In this document: positions 36,001-48,488 of the stretch, piece after piece
Numbering within the stretch: position 1 is the first letter of the stretch
How the letters are laid out: every line of letters starts with the position of its first letter
Assembly (NCBI GenBank): GCA_030267565.1
Contig: BRXU01000028.1
Span: 1,389,001 to 1,453,000, forward strand
Source: Pleodorina starrii
Lineage: Eukaryota; Chlorophyta; Chlorophyceae; Chlamydomonadales; Volvocaceae
Length of the DNA: 64,000 nucleotides
Direction of reading: 5' to 3'
Notes under the pieces: generated by a model
What the model was told of the DNA's origin: nothing
The model's input: the letters and a program-made list of their open reading frames with translations, nothing else
The model's database searches: none
Made by a program: the position numbers and the translations under genes

Positions 36001-39000
36001 CACGGCTCAACACCTGCGGAGGAGAGGCACCGCGAAAAGACGGATGGACGATCTTCACCTCCCTTCCCTTCCCTTCCCTTCCCTTCCCTTCCCTTCCCTT
36101 CCCTTCCCTTCCCTTCCCTTCACCTCCCTTCCCTTCCCTTCACCTCCCTTCCCTTCCAGGCTGACCAGCAGGGAGACCCAGAAAGCGCGAAGTGCCTCTC
36201 GCCCTTCAAAACAATGGAAGGTCACACCGCGACACCGTGACACACCGGTTGTTGGGACAAGGGCCCGGTTGATTACGGTAGGTGGTTGATGGCCCCGTTT
36301 TTGCGCTTTCCTGGAGCCCTGGCTGGCTGCCCGGCCCGGCCCGGCCCTACCCAGTCCCCAGCTCCTCACCCGCCTGACGGCCTCCGTGTCGGCAGTGACC
36401 CACGGGTCGGCCCCGGGCCGCGGCGGATGCACCTGGTGAGAGCCCGGCTCCCGGCCACGGCCCTGCGCCAACCCCACCAGCCGCTGAAGAGGAGGCCCCG
36501 GACCGCGCCGGCTGCCGCCGGCGCTAGCGCGCCGCCTACGCCCGCCGCCGACGCCACCATCACCGCCGGCAACGTCGTCTTCGTCTTCGTCGTCATCGTC
36601 GTCGTCGTACACCCAGGGGTCCTCAGCGTCCCGTCGGTCCGCCTCCGCCAGCAGCGCCCGGCCGGCGGCGCTGAGACTTTGCCGTACATTGCCGGCGCCG
36701 ACGTCGCTGCCGTCGTCGTCGCCGACCTCCCGCCAGCCGCCGCGCAACACCCGGCCGGATCCGGTCCCCGCAAAGCCGCCACCGCCGCCTTCTCCACCGC
36801 TGACGCCGCCGCCATCGGCTCCCGCCGCCGCCGCCGCCTCCGCTTTCTCCGCGGCGTGCCGCAGGGCCCGACGCAGAGGCACCTGCGCAACGGGTCCGCC
36901 GCGCTCTTGCGGTTCTCCTTCCTGGCCCCAGTCCCAGTCCCAGTCCGGAATCCTGCCCCCCAAAGCGGGGGTGAGCTAAACCTGCTGTGTGTGTCTATCT
37001 CAGGAGTCTTGCAACTCCCCGAGAGAGAGAAACCGCTGTGACGTCTGGTGTGACGTTTCGCGGCCTCCTTGCGCCAGGGGGTGCGCTCCTCGTGCGACCG
37101 TACATGTGCGGTTGTGGCCCCGCGCGCAGTGACGGTCATGCGTGTACAGCAGTACGACGGTACGACGCACCTTGGCGAGCTCGTCCACGGCTTGCCCTTG
37201 CGCCGACACCCGCTCCCGGAGCCGCCGCCCCCGCTCCTCTACTTCGGACAGGGCCAGTGGAGGAGAAAGCGGCGAAGCCGCCTCCGCCGCCTCCGCCTCC
37301 GCCGCCGCGCCCACAGCTGCCGCCGCCGCTGCCGCCACCGCCGCCGCCGCGGCCTGGGCATCGCGGCGGTCCTTGTCGTACCGGTCCAGTCCGCCCAGTC
37401 CGCCCAGCCGCAACGCCTGTAAGCGCCTGTCAGGCGAGCAAGCAAGCGAGCGAGCAACGGGTCCGTACATCCATACATCCGTACAAAAGCGCCACCTCAA
37501 CTGAAATACCCTACCGCTATGGCGATACCCACCACCCAGCGCCCACAGCCCAAAACACACGAATAACCATACACACGGCTGCAGAGCGGTCTCGTTAATG
37601 CAGGCCCTTGGAGGCCCGGGGGGCGAAGCACAACACAGCCTCGGTTACCTTTTCTTCGATTCGCCTTTGTCACCTCACGCAGCCAGCCAGCCAGCCAGCC
37701 ACCCACCCCCCCACCCCCCCACCTGGCCACATCTTCCTGTGCCGCCACCAGCTCGGACATCCGCCGCAGGGCCCCCAGCGCCGCGGTCTGCCGCCCAGCG
37801 GCGCCACCAGCGCCACCAGAACCATCGCCGACGGCACCGCCAGGCGCGTTGCGGACGCCGCCGCCGCCGCCGCCAGCTCGTTGGTCCGCCGGCGGAGCCG
37901 CGTCATCGGCCCTCGCCGCCGCCGCGGCAACCGCCTTGGCTCCCGCCGCCGCCGCCGCCGCCGCCTGCTTAGCGTCCATCAGGATCCTCTCCCTGGAGCT
38001 CTTGCTGACACCGTGATGGCCCCGCAGCCCGCTTCCAGCGCCGGCGGGGGCGGCGGCGGCGCCGCCGCCGCCGAGGCGGGAGCCCCCTGGCGGCGGCGGT
38101 TCCAGCAGCTCCCGCGGCGGCGGCAGTACGACATCGCCGTACATGATGCGGTCCTGCAGGGTGCGCAGCTGATCCACGGCCTGCGAGGGTTTGAGGGCAG
38201 CCGCGTTTTGGGTACCGCGCATTTGAGCGGGTGGCTCCCCGGTATGGATCTGGGTTTGGGTCTGCGTCTGGGTCTGGGTTTGGGTCTGGGTTTGGGTCTG
38301 GGTCTGGGTTCGGGTCTGCGTCTGGGTTTGGGTTTGGGTTTGGTTCTGGTTCTGGGTTTGGGTTTGGGTTTGGTTCTGGGTTTGGGTTTGGGTCTGGGTC
38401 TGGGTATGCCAAAAAGTCGTAACCCCACGCCAAGCCGTACCACGCCACTCCACCCCGCGGACGCCCCCACGGCTGTCCCACCTCCGCCGCCCCACGACCC
38501 ACCTCCGCCAGCACCCTGCGCTGCTCCGCCGCCGTCAGCCCCAGAGCCCTGCTGAGCTCCGCCGCCGGGAGGCCGCCACTTGCCGTACCGTCGCCGCCAC
38601 CGCCGGCTGCCGTACCACTGCTACTGCCGTACATCAGCAGCAGGTGGCCGTCGATGGCGTTCTCCCACAGCCGCTCCGCCATCAGCGCCCCCAGCTGAGC
38701 GCCGCCTTCCTGGCGGGCCCGTGCTGCCCAGGTCGCCACCTCCGCTGCGGACCAGCTCTCGGGCGGCCGCCGCAGCACCTCCACCCACTCGCCATCATCC
38801 TGAGAGCACGTGCCGTTTGTTTTGTTGTTTTGTTGTTGTTGCCACAAAAAGGTAAATAAGGGTGGTGTAGTTGTCACATGGGGGCGTGTTATATGGAAAC
38901 AAGGAGAAGCTGGGATTTTGGTGGCGTGTATGTAAGATGGGGACATGGGGCAGGGCGGGGTTTGGATCGCATTCCCGGACTCGCGTAAGGGGGTTGAGGA

Positions 39001-39353
39001 CAGCAGGCAACGGACTGGGAGTCTGGGGCCGGGATGAGCGGCTGACGGGCGCGACCTGGGCCCGCCGGACAGCTTGGCTTGGCTGCAGCTTGCAGCGAGC
39101 CATCACGCAACCCCCCACACCAAGATTTACAGGGTAGCCATGCCCTCTTGCATCCTAACGAAATGCTAGGGCTGTGATGGGAGGCCGGGGGTTCAACACA
39201 ACCGACATGTGCACACCGACATCCGTCCCCCGAGGACGCGTACATGAGGACCGCCTGCCGCACCTTAGGAAAGTTTGCCTGGGCTGATCGGCCCCAATCA
39301 AAGTCGACCTCATAGTCCGGGGCTGCCGTTCGCCGGCTTATCTTAAAGGCCAT
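26746..39353 (-). CDS. giant SAM-ankyrin-IQ scaffold protein, 20 exons, about 2,395 aa
   Basis: Exons are 39353-39264, 38799-38503, 38180-37723, 37426-37171, 36975-36370, 36013-35726, 35540-35445, 35154-35070, 34876-33809, 33547-33260, 33070-32611, 32335-32085, 31793-31693, 31395-31193, 31026-30727, 30548-30263, 29923-29654, 29292-28480, 28000-27598 and 27314-26746. All 19 junctions are in phase and the total is a multiple of three. Exon 2 is a SAM domain (WSAAEVATW...IDGHLLLMY...LGLTAAEQRRVL, about 43-127). Exons 11-16 carry ankyrin units such as NTELHWAAARGDAVRVAELL, GETPLHRAAQ, GRTALHLACS and TTPLHLAAQ with LLxAGADP (about 1250-1700). IQ motifs are RIQAAFRGHRTRRR (about 1884) and VRIQADWKGRQARR across the exon 18/19 join. 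Such proteins are usually scaffolds binding partners and calmodulin. That role is inferred. Exon 5, 7 and 15 edges have in-frame alternatives, and two adjacent genes remain possible. Confidence 0.7.
28718..28776. repeat. 15-bp coding repeat (ANVAA) in exon 18
   Basis: Four tandem copies of GCGGCGACATTCGCG encode ANVAA repeats next to a poly-Ala run between the two IQ motifs of the SAM/ankyrin/IQ protein. Confidence 0.9.
36060..36158. repeat. (CCCTT)n array in intron 5
   Basis: CCTTC-type pentamers with a few CACCT interruptions, in the intron between exons 5 and 6 of the SAM/ankyrin/IQ gene. The coding strand is GGGAA-rich. Confidence 0.95.
38246..38406. repeat. hexamer minisatellite (GGGTTT/GGGTCT) in intron 2
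   Basis: Mixed GGGTTT, GGGTCT, GGTTCT and GGGTCTGC units over about 160 bp. They lie between the SAM exon and the exon beginning AVDQLRTLQDRIMYGD. Frames through it read only as Thr-Gln or Asn-Pro repeats. Confidence 0.9.
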
Positions 39354-39710
39354 TCGCGTTGACCGTTACGAAACGCCGTTGTTGCTTGACCAGCGATGTC
39401 TTTTCAAGCGTCGAGCCATATTATATGCTGCTTTCATGACTGATTTGTTGTGACATGAATTGAAATGCCAGATGCTTTGGCGAGATTGAGCTCCGAGGAC
39501 CGTTATGTATAGCCGGCCGCTTTTCCACCATGGCAAAACATCCACCAACCCAACCGCTTATAGATCTCGGTCGGTGTTATCTGAGAAGTAATCGTTACAG
39601 CTCCTGGGTACCGTCGTGCAACATCCAGCTCGACCTGTGATACAACGAGAAACCAATAAAACTATACTCATAGCGCTCTTTGCTTTCTGTGCGCCGGACG
39701 TCCCACCCTC
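39354..39710. promoter_or_regulatory. divergent promoter region, SAM/ankyrin gene and MSRB
   Basis: It is 357 bp between two head-to-head start codons. It is AT-richer than the genes and has no ORF of note or clear TATA box. Confidence 0.5.
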
Positions 39711-42245
39711 ATGCAGCAGCTGTCAGTGAGTATTAAGGGTCGATTTTTCGAACGCTTGGCGCTCCAGAGCGCGCTTGGATTCATTGAGTGGCTCACGTCG
39801 CACATCGACTTCTGCCTTTGCGCAGGGCGCGCGGAGCTCCATGCGGCCCCTCTTTGGCCAACGTGGCGCTGCCAGGGCCGTCCACGCGAGCGCGGGCGCG
39901 AGCTCGGACTACCGGTGCGTCCCGGCAAGCATCTCCATGCGTGCACGACGCTCCAAGGGCGTGGCAGCGAACGAGACCACCCTCATCCCCATGCGACACG
40001 CGGCCGCTGGCATCCCGATTCCCCCGCATTGCCTCAACTCCACGTCAGCTGTCAAATCCCGCGCCGCGATGGGACTCCGCGCGGGGCTTCACGGCTTCTG
40101 ACTTCTGCCACAGACCCCACACCAGCACCAGGCCCACGCAAGCAGCGCCCGCGCGCGGAATTTGCCTCGACGGCCGTTCAATTCCGCTGCATCCCGTTGC
40201 CGCCGCAGCCGCCTACTGCTGCTGCTGCTGCCGCAGTAAGCCGCACTTCCACACGCACCGCACCCGCCGCCGCCGCCGTTCGCGTGTGTGTTGTGTGTGT
40301 GCGTAGGCAGTCGCCGCTGTTCCGGGCATGTGCCACCTTGACGGCCTTCGCGTTGCTTATCATGCTGGCCTTGTAAGTGCCCTACCGTACACTGCTGTAC
40401 ACTGCTGTACCGCTGTCGTACGCACCCGCACCCACCACTCCGCTCGCGTGCAAGTGCCACCGTCACCACCACCGCCGCCGCCGCCACCGCCCAACACATC
40501 CATCCAACACGTTGCCTATCCTCCTTCAAACAAGTCGCCCCACTTTTGATTCCAGAACACAGAAACTGCGACCCCTCTGCCCCTCTGCCTCTCGGCCCCA
40601 CGCCGGGCCACCACGCTCCCCTTCAACCGGACGCCGCTGCCGCTGCCGCCCCCACTCCTCCCGCCCCCCCCCGCGGTATCATTTTTACCCCCCTCCCCAA
40701 AGGCCGCTGGCGCGCCGCACGCTGCTGGGAGTGGGTCTCGCCACGACTCTGGTCTCAGTGCCCATGGGCCCCGCCTCAGCGGAGGGATCCAACCCCGCCT
40801 CCGCCTCCGCCTCCTCTGGGGTGGTGATCGATGTGGAGCACCGGCGGGGCGAGGTGCGGGAGGGGGGGAGAGGGCGCCGCTGTCCTGGGGACCTGAGGAC
40901 CTGGGCTTTAGGCAGGACAGGGGCATCACCACCACCACTAATTCACCACCACCACCCACCACCACCGCCACCGCCGCAGCCACCACCACCACAAGCCCTA
41001 TCACCCGCCCCACCCCACCCCACCCCACCCCACCCCACCACCTCCGCCCGCAGGTGCGCTACAGCGAGGCGGAGTGGCGGCAGCGGCTCACTCCGGAGCA
41101 GTACCAGGTGCTGCGGAGGGAGGCCACGGAGCGCCGCTGGACCAGGTAGGGCGCGGAAGGGAGGGTTAGGGAGGGAGGGAGGGAGGGAGGAGGGAGGGAG
41201 GGTTAGGGAGGGAAGGGGGGAGGGAAGGAAGGAGGGAAGGAAGGAGGGAAGGAAGGAACCGCCTTGATTGCCATGCAACCCCACCTCTCTCGCTGCGGCT
41301 CGTATTTCCTGCCCACCTCCCCTCGACACGCCCGCCCTTCTCCACCCCACGTCCCCACCCCAGCCCCTTCAACTACGAGAAGCGCCCCGGCGTGTTCAAT
41401 TGCGCGGGCTGCGGCGCCCCGCTGTTCAACATGTCGTCCAAGTACGAATCCGGCACCGGCTGGCCGTCCTTCTTCCAGCCGCTGCCAGGTACGGCACGGC
41501 ACCGTACCGTTTGCGGCCGATGGTACCCGGGGCGGTGGGGGCCGGGGGGACGAGGCAGTTTGCGGGCGGGTGTGATGGTGATGGCGGCGGGGCGGGTAGC
41601 TACGGCGCGTGGGTTTTGGCTAGCTGTCTCCACACCGGTGGACACCTGGGGAGTCTCCACTCACCTGCCCCTGCGTCTCACACTCGGCTCCTCACCCCCT
41701 AACGGCGCTCTCGCAAGGCCGTGCCCTGCCCCTCCCTCTCCCAACTCTTCCCACCTCTTCCAACTGATGTGTCTTTCGAGCGTCACGACGACCCGTCTGA
41801 ACCGACTGACCAAAGCTTACTACGGGGGCCAGCCGCCCCTTTGCCACCCCTCCTGCCTCCTGCTCTGCACCCCCCCGGCGGATCCTCCAGCACCCCCGCC
41901 ACTTCCCGCGACACCCCACCCGAACGGCCCTCCCCCCCACCACCATGGCGCACCTCACGACTCCCAACGGCCCCCTCCCCCCCTCCCCCCTCCCCCCTCC
42001 CTCCGGCCTATACGTGGATAACTCCCCCGGCCTCCACCCCAGACGCCGTGACGGAGGTACCCGACTACTCGATCGTGTTTATGCCGCGCACCGAGGTCCG
42101 CTGCCGCCGCTGCCAGGGCCACCTGGGCCACGTCTTCGACGACGGCCCGCAGCCCACCGGCTTGCGCTACTGCATGAACGGGGCGGCGATGACGTTCGAA
42201 GCCAGCGGGGAGGCAGCGGCGGCGGCGGAGCAGGCGGCAGCGTGA
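39711..42245 (+). CDS. MSRB: methionine-R-sulfoxide reductase B, twin-arginine lumen-targeted, six exons, about 224 aa
   Basis: MSRB reduces methionine-R-sulfoxide in proteins using thioredoxin-type donors. Exons are 39711-39725, 39826-39914, 40703-40853, 41054-41145, 41364-41488 and 42043-42245, all phase-consistent. The catalytic domain has both zinc CxxC pairs (NCAGCG and RCRRCQ), the signature [19 protein letters not shown] and the active-site Cys in LRYCMN. The usual resolving-Cys site (SGCGWP in two-Cys forms) is Thr. The N-terminus ([20 protein letters not shown]...) looks like a chloroplast transit peptide. It is followed by [20 protein letters not shown] and ASA|E, a twin-arginine thylakoid signal with a cleavage site. 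Exons 1-2 are the least certain. No TGTAA was seen downstream. Confidence 0.85.
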
Positions 42246-45200
42246 GCGCGAGCTGAGTGGAGGGTAAAATGAAGATACGGTACCGCAGCGAAGGGACGGA
42301 GACGGCGTAAGCGAGCTGAGGAGGGGGGAAGGGGGGCTGAAGGAAGTTGCGATGTGGCGGTGTGTTGGCGGCGTGAGTCCTCAAACACGCCTGGCGTAGT
42401 AGGGAGGAGGGAGCGGAAGGGGCGCTGCAATGTGGCGGCAGCTGTGGAAGGAGCAGCGGTTTTGGATGTGGTTTCGGAGGGTGAAGATCGGGCGGCAGTT
42501 CTGCGACAAGGGCGACGGGGGCGTTTGCGAAAGGTGGTAGAAAAAAACTAATGAAGCAGCAAGCAGCGATGCATGCCGAGGCGACGTTGGCCAACGCACC
42601 AAGCGGCGTCGCGGGGACACAGCCGCCTTGCGGTCTCGCGGGGTCGCCGTTTCACAGCGTGCGTTACATGCAATGTGTGAGGATGCGAGGAGATGAAAGG
42701 AGTGTGTGTGTGGTCGAATTCCGGGGCGTGCGCGCCTGCCCAACCCGCCTGCCTTTCGCCGCGGCCACCACCACCAGGCCAGCAAAGCCGGAGGGCGGGG
42801 CGGGCCGGCAGGCGGGCCGGGCGACAAGACGGCGGTGTGCCTGGGATACGTCATGTACCGAGTACAGCACGGTCGCGCTGCACGGGGACAACGGGACCAA
42901 AACAACATAACCGAAACACCGCAAAGTCGTGCAGTGTGGGAGTCCAGAGTCCACAGTCCGCAGTCCGCTTTCGGGATGGATCGTAGTTCGCAGGACCGCG
43001 CCGCGGCCCACATCCGCCGCATGCAGGTACGACGGCGTACGACCGGCACAATGTACGACATACAAAGCGCCAACGTGTCGACGCGAGAGGCACGAGGGAC
43101 AGACACACGCGCATACGACAGGACAGGACAGGATAGCCGAGGAGAGATGCACATGCACCTGGTCCCACGTAACGACGGCGGGGACGACGACGATGACGAT
43201 ATTGAGGCCACACGAGGGAGGACCTCCAAAAAGGCTTCGATGCATCAGTTCGCTCCGCTTCGCCCTCCGCTCCATATTAAGGATATTACCGACCGCCTCA
43301 CCCAGCCACACACGCTCTCGACACACTCGCTCAATCGCACGCGCAGCTGTAGCAGCAATGCTGGCAATAGCGAAGCTGCGTTCGCCGCCGGCTGCTTGCG
43401 CCAGCGGCTACAATACACTACGCACTGCCCCGCAGCGCCCTGGGTCGGGTCGGGTCCGAGCAGACCCATGGGACATGCCCGTCGACACCGCGCGCTGAAT
43501 TCACGTTGCCACCACCGTACCTATCTCTCACACCTCCCACTGCCCCCACAATGACAAACAACAAAACAAGAAAGGAAGGAAGCGAAGGAAGGACGGAACG
43601 CGGCGGGGAAAGGAGGCAGGCCTCATCGCAAAAGATGCAGCAGCGCATGTGCGCCTCTGGCCGGGGGGCGGATTGCCCGTCGTAATAAATATACCGGTAC
43701 CTATTTCAGAGTTGGGGGGAGGGTGTGCGATGCGATGCGCACCACAGCTACCTAGCTACCGGTATCGCTGCTGGAAGGCACAGGCGCCCCCAAAGCGGGG
43801 GCTGCAAAAGAATATACGGTCGCCCGGGAGCGCGGGAGGTGGCCGCGCCCCCGAGTGGATGGGACGTGGAGACTTGCCATCCGACGGGACACACGGTGCA
43901 CCCACCTCCCACCGCGGACGGAAAAAGCCAACCGACCGCAGCGCCGCAACCACAACCGTAACCGCAATCGCCCACATGCACACACGCGCGCGTGTGTGTG
44001 CGTGCTTGTGTGTGTCCGTGCGTGCGTGCGCTTTTGCCCGCGGCCGGCCCGCAAGGGCGCCGCCGCGCCGTTAGCAAGCAAGCACACACTTATTAGCAGC
44101 CCCCGGGTCGCGCCGCCGTGGCGCCCCGCCCCCTTCCAGGGAGGCGATACGACAGGACGAACCCGGGGCTCCGAAACCCAGCGGGCCATAATGAAACAAA
44201 GGCTCCAGACGGACCCGAGATATATGAAAAACCCACCCCAATCACACACCACACAGCCACCGTAATGCCGTGGAGGAGGAGTGTGCGCGGCGCAAGCGTG
44301 CGCCGGCTCAGGTGGTCCGCCGCCGTCCCCCCTTCGTCAATTCGATGCCGGTCACATCCAAACGCACGTGCCGTACTTCAGACGTTGAACCCCTAAAACC
44401 CGAACATCAAAGCCCAGGGCGTCAGGCTGCAAGGGCTGATTCCATGCGCTTCTGCCCATCGCGCTGCCTGCTGCAACCCGCCTGCTGCTACCATTATCCA
44501 TTAACCAGCCGCGAGGAAAACGTGAGCCGGCAGAGTTCCGCACCCCCCCCGGGCCCCAAACTTGCAACAGCCGCAGCGCCCGCGGGAACCCTTCCAATCC
44601 ATTCCTGTGCTCTCCATCATCCATTTCATCCGGTACCGGTAGTCCACCCCTCTTTCCAACGACATCAAACGCAGGATCGACCGACCAGGGAATCACTTCC
44701 AAAGCACGTCCAACGCTCGCACTTCCAACCCACCGGCCGTCTCTGTTCCTTCGCTGCGATATCTTCTTTTTTATCCACCGGCCGTCAGTTATCGTATGTG
44801 CTTCCTCCAGCCCCTCCCAGGGACGACCTCCGTGCCCACGGGCCACCACCAGCCGGGTGAGTCCCTCCTTCCCACATGTCCCGACAGCCCTGATCAATTT
44901 AATCCAATGCACACCCTTCAGATCCCGCGGCCGGCCTCCGAGCGCGGGCGCACCACCCACTACCAAAGGTCCTGCGACGTCAAAAAGTACGTCAAAAAGT
45001 ACGACATATCAAAGCACTAAGTCCCTCATTTACGCCAATACCCAGAGTACGGTGACGGGTGACCAAAGCTTCAGAAAGTGCCATCGCAATGGATTGCAAT
45101 CGACCGTTCTTCGAGCGCCCATTCAAAGCGAGCGAGCAAAGCGAGCGAGCGAGCGAGCACGGGCATGGAGACAAGCCACACGCCGCGCCTGTCGCTCAGT

Positions 45201-45575
45201 GCCAACAGCCTGCCTTCGAACCAACCGACAACGACAACCAACCCTTCGGAGTATCTCTCCTTTGCGCCAATTTCGTGGTAACCCCACCGCCAGGCAGTCC
45301 CCTGCCGCCCAACACCTCCCAAATTCCAACCAACCGCCAATAGCATTGAACCCACTCATCGTCCAGGCGCTCATCGCCACCCCAGTTCGAACCCGGGACT
45401 CCGCAACCCACCTCGACCACCTTTTGCATACCGTACCACGCCCACCATCGCCACGCCAACCGCGCGAACGCCCTCCTCTCCACCTCCATTGCAACCAACC
45501 CCTCACCCCGCCCCCGGACACACATTCAGTCAGTCCACACCAGGGCCCCATTTCCCCTCACCGCCCCTCCTCCCC
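42246..45575. other. 3.3-kb intergenic stretch, no gene seen
   Basis: Lies between the convergent MSRB and kinase 3' ends. It contains GGACA-type pentamers (about 43118-43133), GT/CG-rich alternation (43980-44035) and TACCGGTA palindromes (43692, 43757, 44634). Long frames on both strands are compositionally uneven and lack splice partners. Confidence 0.5.
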
Positions 45576-48456
45576 TCAAACACCCACGCCGCCGCCGCCG
45601 GGCGCTGCCGCCTCCTCCTCAACCACCGCCTCGCCCCGCTCCGCCTCCTCCGCCTCGCCAACCTCCTTGCCGCCGCCGCCGCCGTCCACACCACCCCCGC
45701 CCCCCGCCCCCTGCGCCGCCGCCGCCGCCGTCTCCACCGCCGTCGTCGTAGAGGCCGCGGCCAGCGTGGTGCCGACGTGCATGCCCGCCGCCTCCACCGC
45801 CGCAATCTTCTGTTCCAGTCGTACGGCAATCTTGGCCAGCGCGGATCTGATTCCCTTAAATCCGGGCCGCTCCTTGGGCTCAAAGCGCAGGCAGGCCTGC
45901 CCCACCTTTGCTAGGCTCTTGTTGGTCCAGGGAGGCCACTGGAGCTTGAGGGTTCCGCTCTTGACCCCCAGGAGCACCTGGCCGGCCTGCAAGCCGGCGT
46001 AGGGTCGCTCGCCGGTGCACATTTGCCACAACACCACGCCGAACGAGTAGACGTCCTGTCGGGGGAGGCGAGGGGAAAGGGGAGTGATGTGCTTCATTAA
46101 TATACGGTAACATGCGACACTGCGGACGTTGGGAGGAGGGGCGTGGAAGGAGGAAACTAGGCAGACCGAATTTGGGCGGGCGGGCTGGTTGGCTGACAGA
46201 CACACGCAGAGATGGAAATCGTGGGCAGCAAACGCCCGACACCATCGCCGACAACAGCCTTGGACTGGACTGGACTGAACCCCACATCAAACGTCACGAA
46301 CCGGCCCCGACCTAGACCCCAGTACCCGCACTATGGGGAGGGGGGGCAGGGCGTGATACCCGTATGCTCCTTTATGAGGGGGAGGGGGGAGGGGGGTTCA
46401 CTCCAAGCCCGGGCCAAAGCCCGCACCCACCGATGCCTTCCTGCACCTCCCCGCGCATGACTCCGGCGCCAGATACACCACGGTGCCCCAGTTCTCGTTC
46501 GTGATGGTCTGCTCCGAAGCCTCCAGGGCGGTCGCCAACCCAAAGTCCGACACCTTGCACACGTAGCCCAGCGGGCTGCCGGCCTGGGACGTCAGGAGCA
46601 CGTTGCCAGGCTTCAGGTCGCCTGCGTGTGGGTGTGGGGGGGAGGGGGGTTAACACGTATAGGCCGGGGCGGGGAGGAAAAGGGCGGGGCGCAGATGCAA
46701 AGCAGAAGGGCCAGCAGGCCCGCTGGCTGCGCCGGACCCTTCTGACTGCAGCCGCTGCAGCCACCGCCACAACGACGTGTGGGAACAGGTGGCAGATTTC
46801 CACAGCTCTGCGGCGGCAGCTCCGGAGGAGGAGGAGGAGGAGGAGCGGGCAGCAACGCGGGAACACCGCGCACCCAACCCCCCCACCCAGCCACCCACCG
46901 TGGATGATGTTGAGCGAGTGCAGGTGCGCCATGCCCGCCGCCACCTCCTGCAGACACCACAGCAGCGCCCGCATGGCGGACAACATCGCCAGCGGGCCCT
47001 TGTCCGGGTGGGCCACGTAGTCGCCGGCGTTGATGCGCTGGAGCAGCGTGCCGCTGTCACAGTAATCCTGGAGAGGGCGCGGGAGGGCGGGCGGGAGGGC
47101 GGAGGCAGTAGGCAGCGGGTGTTACAAACAAGGACGCGAGGTTATACGCGTCGAAGCCGGAGCCAGGGGTGGTGGGCGCGGGGCGGGGCAAAAGCGCTTG
47201 CGGGGGCATACAAGCAGATACCGCAGCGAAGGGACGGGGACGGCACTTGCGGGGCGAGGACAGGACAGGGGTAGCGGCAGTTCGCGACCGCGGGGGCGAG
47301 GCCCGCCCCGGCCTGCCCCGGCCGTCCAGGGATGGCCGCCGGGTGGCGCCGCAACCAGCATCACGACCGCGCTGCACGCCGTTTCCCGTATCTCCCATTC
47401 TCCCTTCCCCACTGCGCCACTGCCCATCCGCCCTTGGATATTGCACCCCGAGCAGAGCAGCCCACCGCGCAGGTCAAATCCCGAGCAGAGCCCCACAAGC
47501 CCGAAGCGCAGCCCCACCGCAGCGCAGCCCCACCCCACCGCGCAGCCCCACCGCAGCGCAGCCCCACCCCACCGCGCAGCCCCACCGCAGCGCAGCCCCA
47601 CCCCACCCCAACGCACCGCAGCCCCACCCCAACGCACCGCAGCCCCGCCCCAACGCACCGCAGCCCCACCCCACCCCACCGCGCAGCCCCACCGCAGCGC
47701 AGCCCCACCCCACCCCAACGCACCGCAGCCCCACCCCAACGCACCGCAGCCCCACCCCACTCCAACGCACCGCAGCCCCGCCCCAACGCACCGCAGCCCC
47801 GCCCCAACGCACCGCAGCCCCACCCCAACGCACCGCAGCCCCACCCCAACGCACCGCAGCCCCACCCCAACGCACCGCAGCCCCACCCCAACGCACCGCA
47901 GCCCCACCCCACCCCAACGCAGCCCCACCCCACCCCAACGCAGCCCCACCCCAACGCACCGCAGCCCCACCCCACTCCAACGCAGCCCCACCCCACCCCA
48001 ACGCAGCCCCACCCCAACGCACCGCAGCCCCACCCCACCCCAACGCACCATGATGACCTTTGCGAGGAAGCGCCCCGGCAGCGCCTCCATGTGGTACAAA
48101 ATGTCCTTGAAGGGCACCGGCTCAGAACGGCGCGCGCCGCCATAGCCACCGCCACCGCCACCGCCGCAAACCCCACCGCCGCTGCCGTGGCTGCTACCGC
48201 CACCGCCACCAGCAACACCGCCGCCAGGATTGTAAATGGTGGTGGCGCCAAAGGCGCCACCGCCGCCCGGCAGTGCGCCGCCGGGCGCCAGCAGCGCAGA
48301 GCCATGCCTGGACCCACCATCCCCCTGCGCGCGCGCGCAGCCATCGCCGCCCGTCGTCACTGCCGCTGCGGCCATGCCTGGCTGCACACCGAGCTGCCGG
48401 CCTTGCGCGAGCGCCCTCTCCCCAAAGCCCGTGACACTGAGGGTGCAGGCGCTGCC

Positions 48457-48488
<32 letters not shown>

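Noticed and set aside
47122..48048. Open frames on both strands through the kinase intron repeat
   Set aside because: They encode only the minisatellite (GVGLRC or PQPHPNA repeats), and the kinase motifs require splicing across this part.
47505..48048. CRISPR-like regular repeats
   Set aside because: Units are contiguous without unique spacers and sit inside a eukaryotic intron. No cas genes are present.
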